Origin: Nitrospinota bacterium
Lineage (GTDB): Bacteria > Nitrospinota_A > UBA7883 > JADGGD01
Length of the DNA stretch: 15,626 nucleotides
Assembly: GCA_015229165.1 (NCBI GenBank)
Contig: JADGCD010000028.1
Coordinates: 1 to 15,626 of the forward strand
Direction of reading: 5' to 3'
The position numbers were made by a program, and so were the translations under genes. Of the stretch, positions 8,083-14,847 are shown piece after piece. Numbering within the stretch: position 1 is the first letter of the stretch; each line of letters starts with the position of its first letter. Under the pieces are notes generated by a model. The model was not told where the DNA came from. It saw only the letters and a program-made list of their open reading frames with translations, and did no database searches.

Positions 8083-9531
8083 ATGAGCGAACAGCGAAAA
8101 CCGGAAGAGGGGGTGAACCCCATTCCGCTCCACCTGCTCGAAGCGGTCAAGAAGAAGAACGAGCGTAGAGGCGCCACCGAACCGGTCGGCCCCCGCACCT
8201 CATTCGTCGCTCCCCAGGGGAGCCTTGGCGCCCTCCGCAAAGAGCTGGACGAAATGGCCAGCCTGTTCAACCGGACGGTGAAGAGCCGCGTCGAACAATC
8301 CTTCCCGCCTGCAAGCCCAGCCCCCGCCACGGTCGAACGGACGGCGACCCCGGTGGTGGCGGCGACGCCCGCTCCTGCGCCGGTCGTCGAAACCGCCGTC
8401 GTGGAGACGCACGCAGAGCCCGTCCCCGCGCCGAAGGTCGAGACTCCCCCTCCCTCCTGGGCCCGCCCCTGGACGACCGTCGCCCCTGCCATCGCCGCCG
8501 AAACCGTCGTCGCCGTCGCGACCGCCGAAAGCGGTCAAGAGGCGCCGGGCGCCGCGGTGAATGTTGTCGATTCCGCTCCCTCCGCTGTTGCGCAGGAGGA
8601 GACGCCGGTCATTCCCGCCAACCGGTGGGTGAAGGCGTTCGCCGAAGTTGCGGCGACGAAGGGAAATCCGTGGGTGAGGCGGGACGAGCCGGTCGCCCCG
8701 GTCGCCGAAGAGGCGCCCGAAGAGCAGGATTATTCTGAGGAGCGGCGTGCGGCCGCCCAGGCCGCCATCGACAAGGCGGTGGCCGACGCTGCCGCCGAGG
8801 AAGATATGACGGCGGCCGCCGGTTCCATCGCTGTAGACGCCCCTGTCGAAACGACGGAAACGGCGCATGCGGACCAAGACGTCACCCCTCCGGCGGAATA
8901 CGACGAGTCCTCCCCCGATGTCATGGTGATCGAAGCGTCCGGGACCTATGTGGTCTACGAGAGCGATGAGACCCCGCCGGGGGATGAACGGATGGCCGTT
9001 TCGGCGATGACGGACGAAATACCGGCCGCCCCCCTTGGGCAGGAGGAAGAGGAAGCGGTTTACGCGCCCGAGCCGGAAGAGCCTGCGCAGGAACGGAACC
9101 TGACGGTCGCCGTGGAGCCTCTTGGCGCCGGGATTTTGCATTCGCTCGAAAGCGGGGTCGAAGGCGCCGTGGAGGCGGGGAAAACAACGGTCCAGACCGT
9201 CGGTTCTCTGGTGACGGGGGGCGCCACGAAAGTAAAAGAGCTGTTTCGCGACGTTCAGGAACAGGCGGACCAGCCGGAAGAACGATCGGGAGTGGTGGCC
9301 GTAGCCGCCCGCTCCGCCCGGCGGATCACCGACAAGGTCGCCGACGGGATGATCGCCGCCGTGCAGGGGATTGGGGTCATCGCCGGGTATGTGGTGAGCG
9401 GAGCCGTGGCGGCGCCGGTCGACCTGGCCAAGGGGGCGGTGGTGATCGCCACCGATCTCGCCGCCGGGGTGATGCGGCTGGTGTCGGGCGCGAAAGATAA
9501 CGGAAACAAAACCGGACGGCGACAGGACTGA
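8083..9531 (+). CDS. MamJ-position protein 1: acidic, disordered, with a conserved hydrophobic C-terminal domain
   Basis: 482 residues, starting seven bases after the parA-like stop with GAGGT as ribosome site. Residues 1-75 include a basic patch (KKKNERRG, 23-30) and a predicted helix (about 47-70). Residues 80-337 look disordered: first Pro/Ala/Val-rich, then strongly acidic (for example EEAPEEQDYSEE and EEEEAVYAPEPEEPAQE). Residues 338-470 form a Gly/Ala/Val-rich domain with EPLGAGI, KVADGM and GYVVSGAVAAPVDL, shared with the next gene. The acidic middle, hydrophobic C-terminus and position just before mamK recall MamJ, which tethers magnetosomes to MamK filaments in Magnetospirillum, though I see no clear residue-level match. 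With the ParA-like gene it may form a cargo adaptor. The start and frame are well supported; the function is inference. Confidence 0.75.
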   Translation: MSEQRKPEEGVNPIPLHLLEAVKKKNERRGATEPVGPRTSFVAPQGSLGALRKELDEMASLFNRTVKSRVEQSFPPASPAPATVERTATPVVAATPAPAPVVETAVVETHAEPVPAPKVETPPPSWARPWTTVAPAIAAETVVAVATAESGQEAPGAAVNVVDSAPSAVAQEETPVIPANRWVKAFAEVAATKGNPWVRRDEPVAPVAEEAPEEQDYSEERRAAAQAAIDKAVADAAAEEDMTAAAGSIAVDAPVETTETAHADQDVTPPAEYDESSPDVMVIEASGTYVVYESDETPPGDERMAVSAMTDEIPAAPLGQEEEEAVYAPEPEEPAQERNLTVAVEPLGAGILHSLESGVEGAVEAGKTTVQTVGSLVTGGATKVKELFRDVQEQADQPEERSGVVAVAARSARRITDKVADGMIAAVQGIGVIAGYVVSGAVAAPVDLAKGAVVIATDLAAGVMRLVSGAKDNGNKTGRRQD

Positions 9532-9546
9532 ACGGAAGGGGGGAGC

Positions 9547-10356
9547 ATGGTGACGAAGAAATCGGGGGAAGCGAAATCTTCCCGGACCCAGAACGCGATG
9601 GGAATGGCTCTGCAACAACAGCAGAAGAAGACCAAGGTGATCGAGAAACTTGTCGAGAAAAACATCGTCGCCGAGGTCTCGGGGAGAAAAAGAATGAAAG
9701 ACAGCGAACGCAGAGCCGAGTCCGAACTGGGCGAGATCGCCCTTGCCGCCGCGGCGAAGAAGAAACAAATCGTCGCCAAGAGCCCGATCGCAAAACCGCC
9801 CGTCAAGGCGGCCCCCCCGGCCAAGGCCGCCGTCGCCGCGAAGCCGAAGCCTTCGCCGGTTGTCGCCAAAGCCGCTCCCGCGCCGAAACCTGTGTCCCTG
9901 CCCCGGGCGGCGCAGTCCGGCGTCGACGGGGCGATCCACACCGAAGTGGAATCGCTGGGCGCCGGGATCGTGCGCGTCACGGGTGACGGGATGAAAACGG
10001 TGGTCGACGTCTCGAAAAACGCCGTCGGCGGCCTTGCCACCTCGGTGATGGCCGGAACCCGGGGTGTGGTCGACGCGGTTCGGAATGTCCGGGCGCCCCG
10101 CCCGCTGGCCGGACCTGTGGCGACGGCGGCGAAAACCGCCACCGACGTGACCGGGAAAGTGGCCGACGGCGTGGTGGGAGTCGCCAAAGGCGCCGGGACA
10201 TTGGTCGGTTATGTGGTGACCGGGGCGACGGCGGCGCCGGTCGACCTCTTTCACGGCGTCAGCCGCCTTGTCGGCGACCTGGTCGTGGGGGTGTCGGGCC
10301 TTGCGGCGGGAAAGCGGAAGAAGAAGGACGCCGACGGGACGGTGACCGGCGACTGA
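9547..10356 (+). CDS. MamJ-position protein 2: basic N-terminus with the same C-terminal domain
   Basis: 269 residues; ATG preceded by GGAAGGGGGG. Residues 1-80 are basic and probably helical: QQQQKKTK, GRKRMKDSERR and KKKQIVAK. A Lys/Ala/Pro-rich linker (about 75-120) follows, then at 131-254 a domain matching the C-terminus of the preceding protein: ESLGAGI, VTGKVADGV and GYVVTGATAAPVDL align with EPLGAGI, ITDKVADGM and GYVVSGAVAAPVDL. The tail is basic (KRKKKDADG). The two genes are thus paralogues that kept the C-terminal module and diverged in charge. Basic N-terminal peptides are what ParB- and McdB-like partners use to activate ParA ATPases, so this is the better candidate activator for the ParA-like ATPase two genes upstream (inference). 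Polyamine-like histone-tail or DNA/filament binding are alternatives. Confidence 0.75.
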   Translation: MVTKKSGEAKSSRTQNAMGMALQQQQKKTKVIEKLVEKNIVAEVSGRKRMKDSERRAESELGEIALAAAAKKKQIVAKSPIAKPPVKAAPPAKAAVAAKPKPSPVVAKAAPAPKPVSLPRAAQSGVDGAIHTEVESLGAGIVRVTGDGMKTVVDVSKNAVGGLATSVMAGTRGVVDAVRNVRAPRPLAGPVATAAKTATDVTGKVADGVVGVAKGAGTLVGYVVTGATAAPVDLFHGVSRLVGDLVVGVSGLAAGKRKKKDADGTVTGD

Positions 10357-10363
10357 CCGCGCC

Positions 10364-10606
10364 TTGAGAGAAGACGAATGGCGCGCTATCATCGAATATT
10401 TGCGGAGCGAACTGACCAGCATCGCCCATATTCTTGACGGCGTCGAAGGGGCGGCGACGGTCCGGACGGTCCGGTTCGCCCCGCCCGTCAGCCGGGCGCT
10501 GCCGCCCGACGCGGACGCTCTCCGGGGGGACCGGCCGGGCGACGACCCGGGCCGGGCGAAGCGGCTGGCTTTTTTACGAACGATTTTCGGATTCACGGGA
10601 GGATCT
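10364..10606 (+). other. Open coding-like stretch in frame with mamK (possible N-terminal extension)
   Basis: From TTG at 10364 to the mamK ATG there is no stop in the mamK frame. The 81 codons show the GC-rich third positions of real genes, and the start of the peptide looks protein-like (REDEWRAIIEYLRSELTSI). No good ribosome site precedes the TTG, but the preceding stop is only seven bases away, so coupled re-initiation is conceivable. Either mamK is made as a 426-residue form as well, or this is a decayed gene or leader. Confidence 0.4.
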
Positions 10607-11644
10607 ATGACGGCTGAGAACGGCGCAAGCCAGCTTCTGTTGGGAATCGACTTGGGCACGTCCCGGACGGTGGTCAAGTCCAACCGGGGGGAGCAGGCGG
10701 TGGTCCATTCGGTGGTCGGCTATCCGAAGGACATCATCGGCGTCAAACTGCTTGGCGCCAGCGAAATCTTCGGCGAGGAAGCGGTCAAGAAACGCTCCTA
10801 TCTCGACCTCTATACCCCGCTGGAGAGCGGCGTCCTCAAAGAGGGAAGCGACAGGGACATCGAGGCCGCCCGCGAGCTGATCAAACACGCCGTCTCCCTG
10901 GCCAAACCGCGGCCGGGCGATTCGATCTGCGGCATCATCGGTGTCCCGGCCCGGGCGTCGCTGGCCAACAAGGAGCTTCTGCTCAACATCGCCAAGCAGG
11001 TGATGGACGTGGCGCTGGTGGTCTCGGAGCCCTTCATGGTGGCCTACCAGATCGGCCAACTGAAGAACGCCATCATCATCGACATCGGCGCCGGAACTAC
11101 CGACATCTGCGGCATGAAGGGGACCATCCCCGGCCCCGGCGACCAGGTGACCATCACCAAGGGGGGGGACTACATCGACCGGATTCTGGCCGGCGCCATC
11201 TCCCAGAACTTCCCCGACGTCCAGATGACGCAGCACCTCGCCAAGGTCATCAAAGAACAGCACGCCTTCGTGGGCGAGCCCAAAGGGGTGAAGCTGATCA
11301 ACCTGCGGGCCGACGGCAAGCCGGTGCAGTACGACCTGACCGCCGAACTGCGGATGGCCTGCGAAACGATCATGCCCGACATCATCGAAAACCTGATGAA
11401 CATCGTCGCCGGGTTCGACCCCGAAGACCAGGAAGAGGCGCTCGACAACATCTACGTGGCCGGCGGCGGCTCCCGCATCGCCGGGATCGACCAGTACATC
11501 CGTACCCAGATGCGCGACTACGGGCGGGTCACGGTCCGGCTGGTGGACGACCCCGAGTACGCCGGATGCAGCGGCGGACTCAAACTGGCCACCGAGCTTC
11601 CCCCGGCCTACTGGGACCAACTCGGCGAAATGATCGGCGCGTGA
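10607..11644 (+). CDS. mamK: MamK, actin-like filament protein of the magnetosome chain
   Basis: 345 residues, typical for MamK. The ATG at 10607 has GGGAGG five bases upstream. The actin-fold nucleotide motifs are visible: phosphate-1 loop LGIDLGTSRT (12-21), phosphate-2 IDIGAGTTDICGMKG and adenosine motif VAGGGSRI. MamK-specific stretches include HSVVGYPKDIIGVKLLG, IGVPARAS, VVSEPFMV and the C-terminal ELPPAYWDQLGEM. MamK polymerises into cytoplasmic filaments that organise and move magnetosomes into a chain; in Magnetospirillum it binds them through MamJ. Here the two genes just upstream are the likely adaptors. mamF follows after 16 bases. An in-frame upstream extension is open to 10364. 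Confidence 0.95.
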   Translation: MTAENGASQLLLGIDLGTSRTVVKSNRGEQAVVHSVVGYPKDIIGVKLLGASEIFGEEAVKKRSYLDLYTPLESGVLKEGSDRDIEAARELIKHAVSLAKPRPGDSICGIIGVPARASLANKELLLNIAKQVMDVALVVSEPFMVAYQIGQLKNAIIIDIGAGTTDICGMKGTIPGPGDQVTITKGGDYIDRILAGAISQNFPDVQMTQHLAKVIKEQHAFVGEPKGVKLINLRADGKPVQYDLTAELRMACETIMPDIIENLMNIVAGFDPEDQEEALDNIYVAGGGSRIAGIDQYIRTQMRDYGRVTVRLVDDPEYAGCSGGLKLATELPPAYWDQLGEMIGA

Positions 11645-11660
11645 GCGGTGGAGAGTGCGC

Positions 11661-11996
11661 GTGAAGACGTACCAACAGAAGGCGCTGGAGCAGGATATCG
11701 ACCTGGGCTCCCAGCTCAAGGCCATGCTTGCCTATCTGGGGCCCCTGTGCCTGCTGCCTTTGGCCTTCAACCGGCAGGACGACTTCGTCCGCTACCATAC
11801 CCGGCAGGGGGTGGCGATCTGGCTGACCGAAGCGTTCGCGGTGATGTTTTTCTACATACCGATGGCGCTGGGGGCGTGGCTGTTCACCGCCACCATCTGC
11901 GCCTGCGTGTTCTTCTCGGTGGTCGGGATCGTCAGCGTCTTCCTCGAGAAGGCGTGGCATTTGCCCTTCTTTGGCCTGCTCGCCGAGCTGCTGTGA
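11661..11996 (+). CDS. mamF: MamF, magnetosome membrane protein
   Basis: 111 residues from GTG at 11661, matching the 111 residues I recall for Magnetospirillum MamF. GGTGGAG sits seven bases upstream of this codon; an in-frame GTG at 11655 would put the ribosome site only one base away. Three hydrophobic spans are visible, with family features MLAYLGPLCLLPL, FVRYHTRQG and VSVFLEKAWHLPFFG. MamF/MmsF proteins (DUF4870-like) affect magnetite crystal size. Magnetospirillum gryphiswaldense keeps mamF in the separate mamGFDC operon; here it is embedded between mamK and mamL, while a second family member sits beside the mms6-like gene at 3289. Assignment to MamF rather than MmsF rests on length and context. 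Confidence 0.85.
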   Translation: MKTYQQKALEQDIDLGSQLKAMLAYLGPLCLLPLAFNRQDDFVRYHTRQGVAIWLTEAFAVMFFYIPMALGAWLFTATICACVFFSVVGIVSVFLEKAWHLPFFGLLAELL

Positions 11997-12051
11997 ATAT
12001 CCGGACGGACGCGCTGGGGACAATACCTGGCATGGAAACAGGGCGGGAACG

Positions 12052-12276
12052 ATGGCCAAACTGATATTTTCGTTCTTCCTGGCGGTGCTGCTGCTGATCT
12101 TCGCGACGCAGAACCTGCATCCGACCTGGATCCGTTTCATCGTCGGCCCGGCGGTCCAACTGCCGGTCGTCGTGGTCGTGGGAGGGGCCTTTTTGGCCGG
12201 ATTCGCCGTCAGCGCGCTGAACCAGCTGTTCAACGCGGTGTCGCGAAAAGAAAAAGACAAGGATAAGGAAGAATAA
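12052..12276 (+). CDS. mamL: MamL, small membrane protein of magnetosome formation
   Basis: 74 residues with two transmembrane helices (about 3-18 and 36-58) and a charged tail (SRKEKDKDKEE). The hairpin layout resembles LapA-like proteins and known MamL (78 residues in Magnetospirillum magneticum), and the place before mamM agrees with mamL-mamM-mamN-mamO order. MamL is needed for invagination of the magnetosome membrane; its cationic tail is proposed to press on the membrane. Here the tail alternates Lys with Glu/Asp and has little net charge, unlike the basic tail of the Magnetospirillum protein. GGGCGGG precedes the ATG. Identification depends more on position and topology than on residue identity. 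Confidence 0.8.
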   Translation: MAKLIFSFFLAVLLLIFATQNLHPTWIRFIVGPAVQLPVVVVVGGAFLAGFAVSALNQLFNAVSRKEKDKDKEE

Positions 12277-12303
12277 CGCCTGCGGGCGCGAAAGGAAGTC
12301 ACG

Positions 12304-12507
12304 ATGAGCAAGTTGCTGGCTGGGGTGTTTCTGGGCGTGTTTGGCGGCGTGCTGGCCTATGAAGTGGCCAAGAAAACCGCACCGACCCTCACCAAGGGGT
12401 TGCAGGACGGGATCGATACCGCCAGTGGCTATGTGGCCGACTGGGTGAGCAAAGCCAAAGAGAAGGCGGCCCCGGCCCCCAAACGGAAAAAGATACCGGT
12501 TCAGTGA
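12304..12507 (+). CDS. Small unnamed protein between mamL and mamM (one membrane helix, amphipathic tail)
   Basis: 67 residues with AAGGAAG nine bases before the ATG, so translation is well supported. The N-terminal helix (LLAGVFLGVFGGVLAYEVA, about 4-22) is Gly-rich and could span or dock in the membrane. It is followed by KKTAPTLTKGLQDGI, a predicted amphipathic helix (YVADWVSKAKEKA) and a basic tail (PKRKKIPVQ). The layout resembles YtxH-like membrane-anchored helices. I do not recognise a Mam family; in the Magnetospirillum order mamM directly follows mamL, so this looks like an accessory insertion. Co-transcription with mamL (27-base gap) and mamM (46-base gap) suggests a magnetosome-membrane role. 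Confidence 0.75.
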   Translation: MSKLLAGVFLGVFGGVLAYEVAKKTAPTLTKGLQDGIDTASGYVADWVSKAKEKAAPAPKRKKIPVQ

Positions 12508-12553
12508 GGGGACTCCTCCCGTGACCACGCGCATATTCCACAGATAGGTAGCG

Positions 12554-13504
12554 ATGCGATATTCCAAGTGCGTAGCCTGCTACGAGTCGATCGGCTGGGT
12601 GGGGCTTGTCTCCAACCTCGGCCTTGCGTTCCTCAAGCTGTTCGTGGGGATCATCTCCGGCTCGCATGCGCTGGTGGCCGATTCGCTCTATTCGGCCAAA
12701 GACGTGATCACCTCCGGCCTGATCATCGTCGGGCTGAAAGTCTCCCGCAAGCCGATCGACCGGGACCACCCGTACGGCCACGGGAAGGTGGAGTTCATCC
12801 TGTCGGCCCTGGTGAGCGTCCTGTTCATCGGCGTCACCGGGCTGATCTTTTTCTTCGCCGCCGAGAGCCTTCTTGAGGGGAAACATTCCCCCCCCCACCT
12901 GATCGCCCTCTGGACCGCGATCTTCTCCATCATCGCCAACGTCTATCTTGAAAAGTACACCACCTGCGTGGCGGTGGAGATCAACAGCCCCATGGTCCGG
13001 ACCCTCTCGCGGCACCACATGGCCGACGCCATGAGCTCGCTGGCGGTGGCCATCGGCATCATCGGCTCCCACTACGTCGGCCTCGTCTGGCTCGATTCGG
13101 CGGTCGCCCTGTTCGAAACGCTCCATCTCCTCTATCTCGGGGGCGAAATATTCTGGGACTCGTACCAGGGGCTGATGGACTCCTCCGCCCCGGCCGAAAC
13201 CATCGACCGGATCGCCGGGACCGCCAAAGGCGCCGACGGCGTCCAGACGGTCGAAGACCTGCGGACCCGCCGGGTCGGGCAGGAGCTGTGCATCGACATC
13301 GTCATCGGTGTCGACCCGGAGAGCTCCATCTTCGAAGCCAAGGCCATCGCCAACCGGGTGGAGGAGCGGGTGCTGGACGAAATCCCGCACGTCGGCGTCA
13401 TCAACGTCCACTACACCTCCCCCGCCGGGTCGGTGCCCGAACTGGCGGTGGTGAAGTCCGAACTGGCCGGGGGCCGGGGCGCCGACGCTCCGGCGGCCGG
13501 ATAA
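12554..13504 (+). CDS. mamM: MamM, cation-diffusion-facilitator iron transporter
   Basis: 316 residues (318 in Magnetospirillum gryphiswaldense). Six membrane helices are followed by a cytoplasmic metal-sensing domain (about 213-295). The transport-site residues Y46 and D50 (ADSLYSAKD) fall at the numbers known for MamM, and H154/H155 with D158 (RHHMADA) form the second-helix-pair site. PYGHGKVEFILS (73-84) is the CDF loop. The Tyr in place of the first Asp is typical of the magnetosome CDFs. MamM moves ferrous iron into the magnetosome, works with and stabilises MamB, and influences crystal number and form. mamB is not in this window. The last 15 residues are Gly/Ala-rich and poorly conserved. 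The mamN ribosome site overlaps the stop. Confidence 0.94.
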   Translation: MRYSKCVACYESIGWVGLVSNLGLAFLKLFVGIISGSHALVADSLYSAKDVITSGLIIVGLKVSRKPIDRDHPYGHGKVEFILSALVSVLFIGVTGLIFFFAAESLLEGKHSPPHLIALWTAIFSIIANVYLEKYTTCVAVEINSPMVRTLSRHHMADAMSSLAVAIGIIGSHYVGLVWLDSAVALFETLHLLYLGGEIFWDSYQGLMDSSAPAETIDRIAGTAKGADGVQTVEDLRTRRVGQELCIDIVIGVDPESSIFEAKAIANRVEERVLDEIPHVGVINVHYTSPAGSVPELAVVKSELAGGRGADAPAAG

Positions 13505-13513
13505 GGACCGCCG

Positions 13514-14845
13514 ATGCCCCCCCTCATGGTCGCCACCCTCATCTTCGCCGCGTTCTTCGGTGCGGTATGGAGCGGGCGCGTCGGACGGCAATGGGCCGCC
13601 CTTGCCGGAGGGGGCGCCATGGCCGTCGCCGGGATCCTTTTCGGGTTCTACTCCGGCGCCATGGTGGCCGACGCGGTCTACGGCGAGACGCTGGCACTCA
13701 TCTTCGGCATGTCGCTGATCGCCGCCTCCCTCGCCCGCGGCGGGGTATTCGGACGGATCGCCGGAACGGTCGCCCGCATGGCCGAGGGCAACAGTCGGCT
13801 TGTTCTGATCCTCTTCATGCTCCTGACCTATACCCTTTCCCTTGCGGTCAACAACCTCGCCACGGTGGTCGTCCTCCTGCCGGTGGCGCTCAGGGTCTGC
13901 TGGTCGAGCGGGCTCAACCCCGTTCCCCTGACCATCGGCATGGTCGTCGCCTCCAACCTCGGTGGAGCCTCCACGATGGTCGGTGACTTTCCGAACATGA
14001 TCATCGCTTCCGTCGCCGACCTGACCTTCCTCGACTTCATCGGCGGCATGATGGTTCCGTGCCTTCTGCTGCTGGCCGCCACGCTGCTCTATTTCGAGCG
14101 GGCCAAGGGGGGCTTCCACGCCCACGCCACCTCCGCCGCCGAGCGCAAAGTGCGGCTCGGCGCCGCCGAAGAGCTGTCGGAGATCACCGCCGACGAACGC
14201 TTTTACACCCGTCTGGGACTCGGGGCGCTGACCCTGGCGCTGGTCGGATTTCTGGCCACCGACGCGACGACGATCCGCCCCTCGGTGGTCGCCCTTGCCA
14301 TCGGCATGGGCGTCGTATTCCTCGGGCAGTGGGACCCCCGCTCCCTGTTCGACGCCGTCGGCGGGGGGGATATCCTCTTCTTCGTCGGCCTGTTCGTCAT
14401 GGTCGGCGGCGTCAACGCCGCGGGGGGGCTCGAATGGCTCGACACCCTCATCGAGCGGGCGGGGCAGGGGAAGGCGTCGTACGAACTGGCGCTGCTCATG
14501 TGGATCGCCGGCGGGGCCACCATCCTGCTCAACGCCGGCCCTTCCACGGCCTTTTTTATTCCCGTGGCGACGGAGATGAGCTACCGGATCCCTGGCGACG
14601 CGGTCTGGTGGGCCCTTTCGCTGGGCGTTCTGGCCGGATCGTCGGCCGCCCTGACCGGCGCCACCGCCGGATCGGTGGCTGTCAGCCAGCTTGAGCGCAG
14701 CTTTCGCGATTATCCCGGATTCGCCGCCCTTGTCCCCGCCGGGGGGACGCTCGATTTCAAGGAATATCTGCGGTGGGGATTCCCCCTCATGGCGCTTTTC
14801 TTGGCGTTGTCGACGCCGTACATCCTCCTGATGGCACCGAACTGA
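13514..14845 (+). CDS. mamN: MamN, CitT/NhaD-type membrane transporter
   Basis: 443 residues (437 in Magnetospirillum gryphiswaldense), with ten or more hydrophobic spans. Strongly conserved family stretches are visible: YGETLALIFGMSLIAASLAR (56-75), SLAVNNLATVVVLLP (109-123) and SNLGGASTMVGDFPNMI (147-163), with the second-half equivalent LLNAGPSTAFFIP. The family resembles ion transporters of the ArsB/NhaD type, and MamN is proposed to export protons released by magnetite precipitation. AAGGA lies six bases before the ATG and overlaps the mamM stop; mamO begins two bases after the mamN stop. This tight packing indicates coupled expression of mamM, mamN and mamO. Confidence 0.93.
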   Translation: MPPLMVATLIFAAFFGAVWSGRVGRQWAALAGGGAMAVAGILFGFYSGAMVADAVYGETLALIFGMSLIAASLARGGVFGRIAGTVARMAEGNSRLVLILFMLLTYTLSLAVNNLATVVVLLPVALRVCWSSGLNPVPLTIGMVVASNLGGASTMVGDFPNMIIASVADLTFLDFIGGMMVPCLLLLAATLLYFERAKGGFHAHATSAAERKVRLGAAEELSEITADERFYTRLGLGALTLALVGFLATDATTIRPSVVALAIGMGVVFLGQWDPRSLFDAVGGGDILFFVGLFVMVGGVNAAGGLEWLDTLIERAGQGKASYELALLMWIAGGATILLNAGPSTAFFIPVATEMSYRIPGDAVWWALSLGVLAGSSAALTGATAGSVAVSQLERSFRDYPGFAALVPAGGTLDFKEYLRWGFPLMALFLALSTPYILLMAPN

Positions 14846-14847
14846 AC

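Noticed and set aside
8200..10683. An 827-codon open frame on the minus strand
   Set aside because: It is antisense to the two MamJ-position genes and early mamK, with a Arg/Gly/His-rich composition typical of GC-rich antisense frames. The + strand genes have ribosome sites and conserved domains.
12531..12578. Direct repeat ATATTCCA on either side of the mamM start
   Set aside because: Only eight bases, no further symmetry and no known site; likely chance.
12389..14125. A 578-codon minus-strand frame
   Set aside because: Antisense of mamM and mamN, which match their families along their whole length; the antisense product is Gly/Asp/His-rich.
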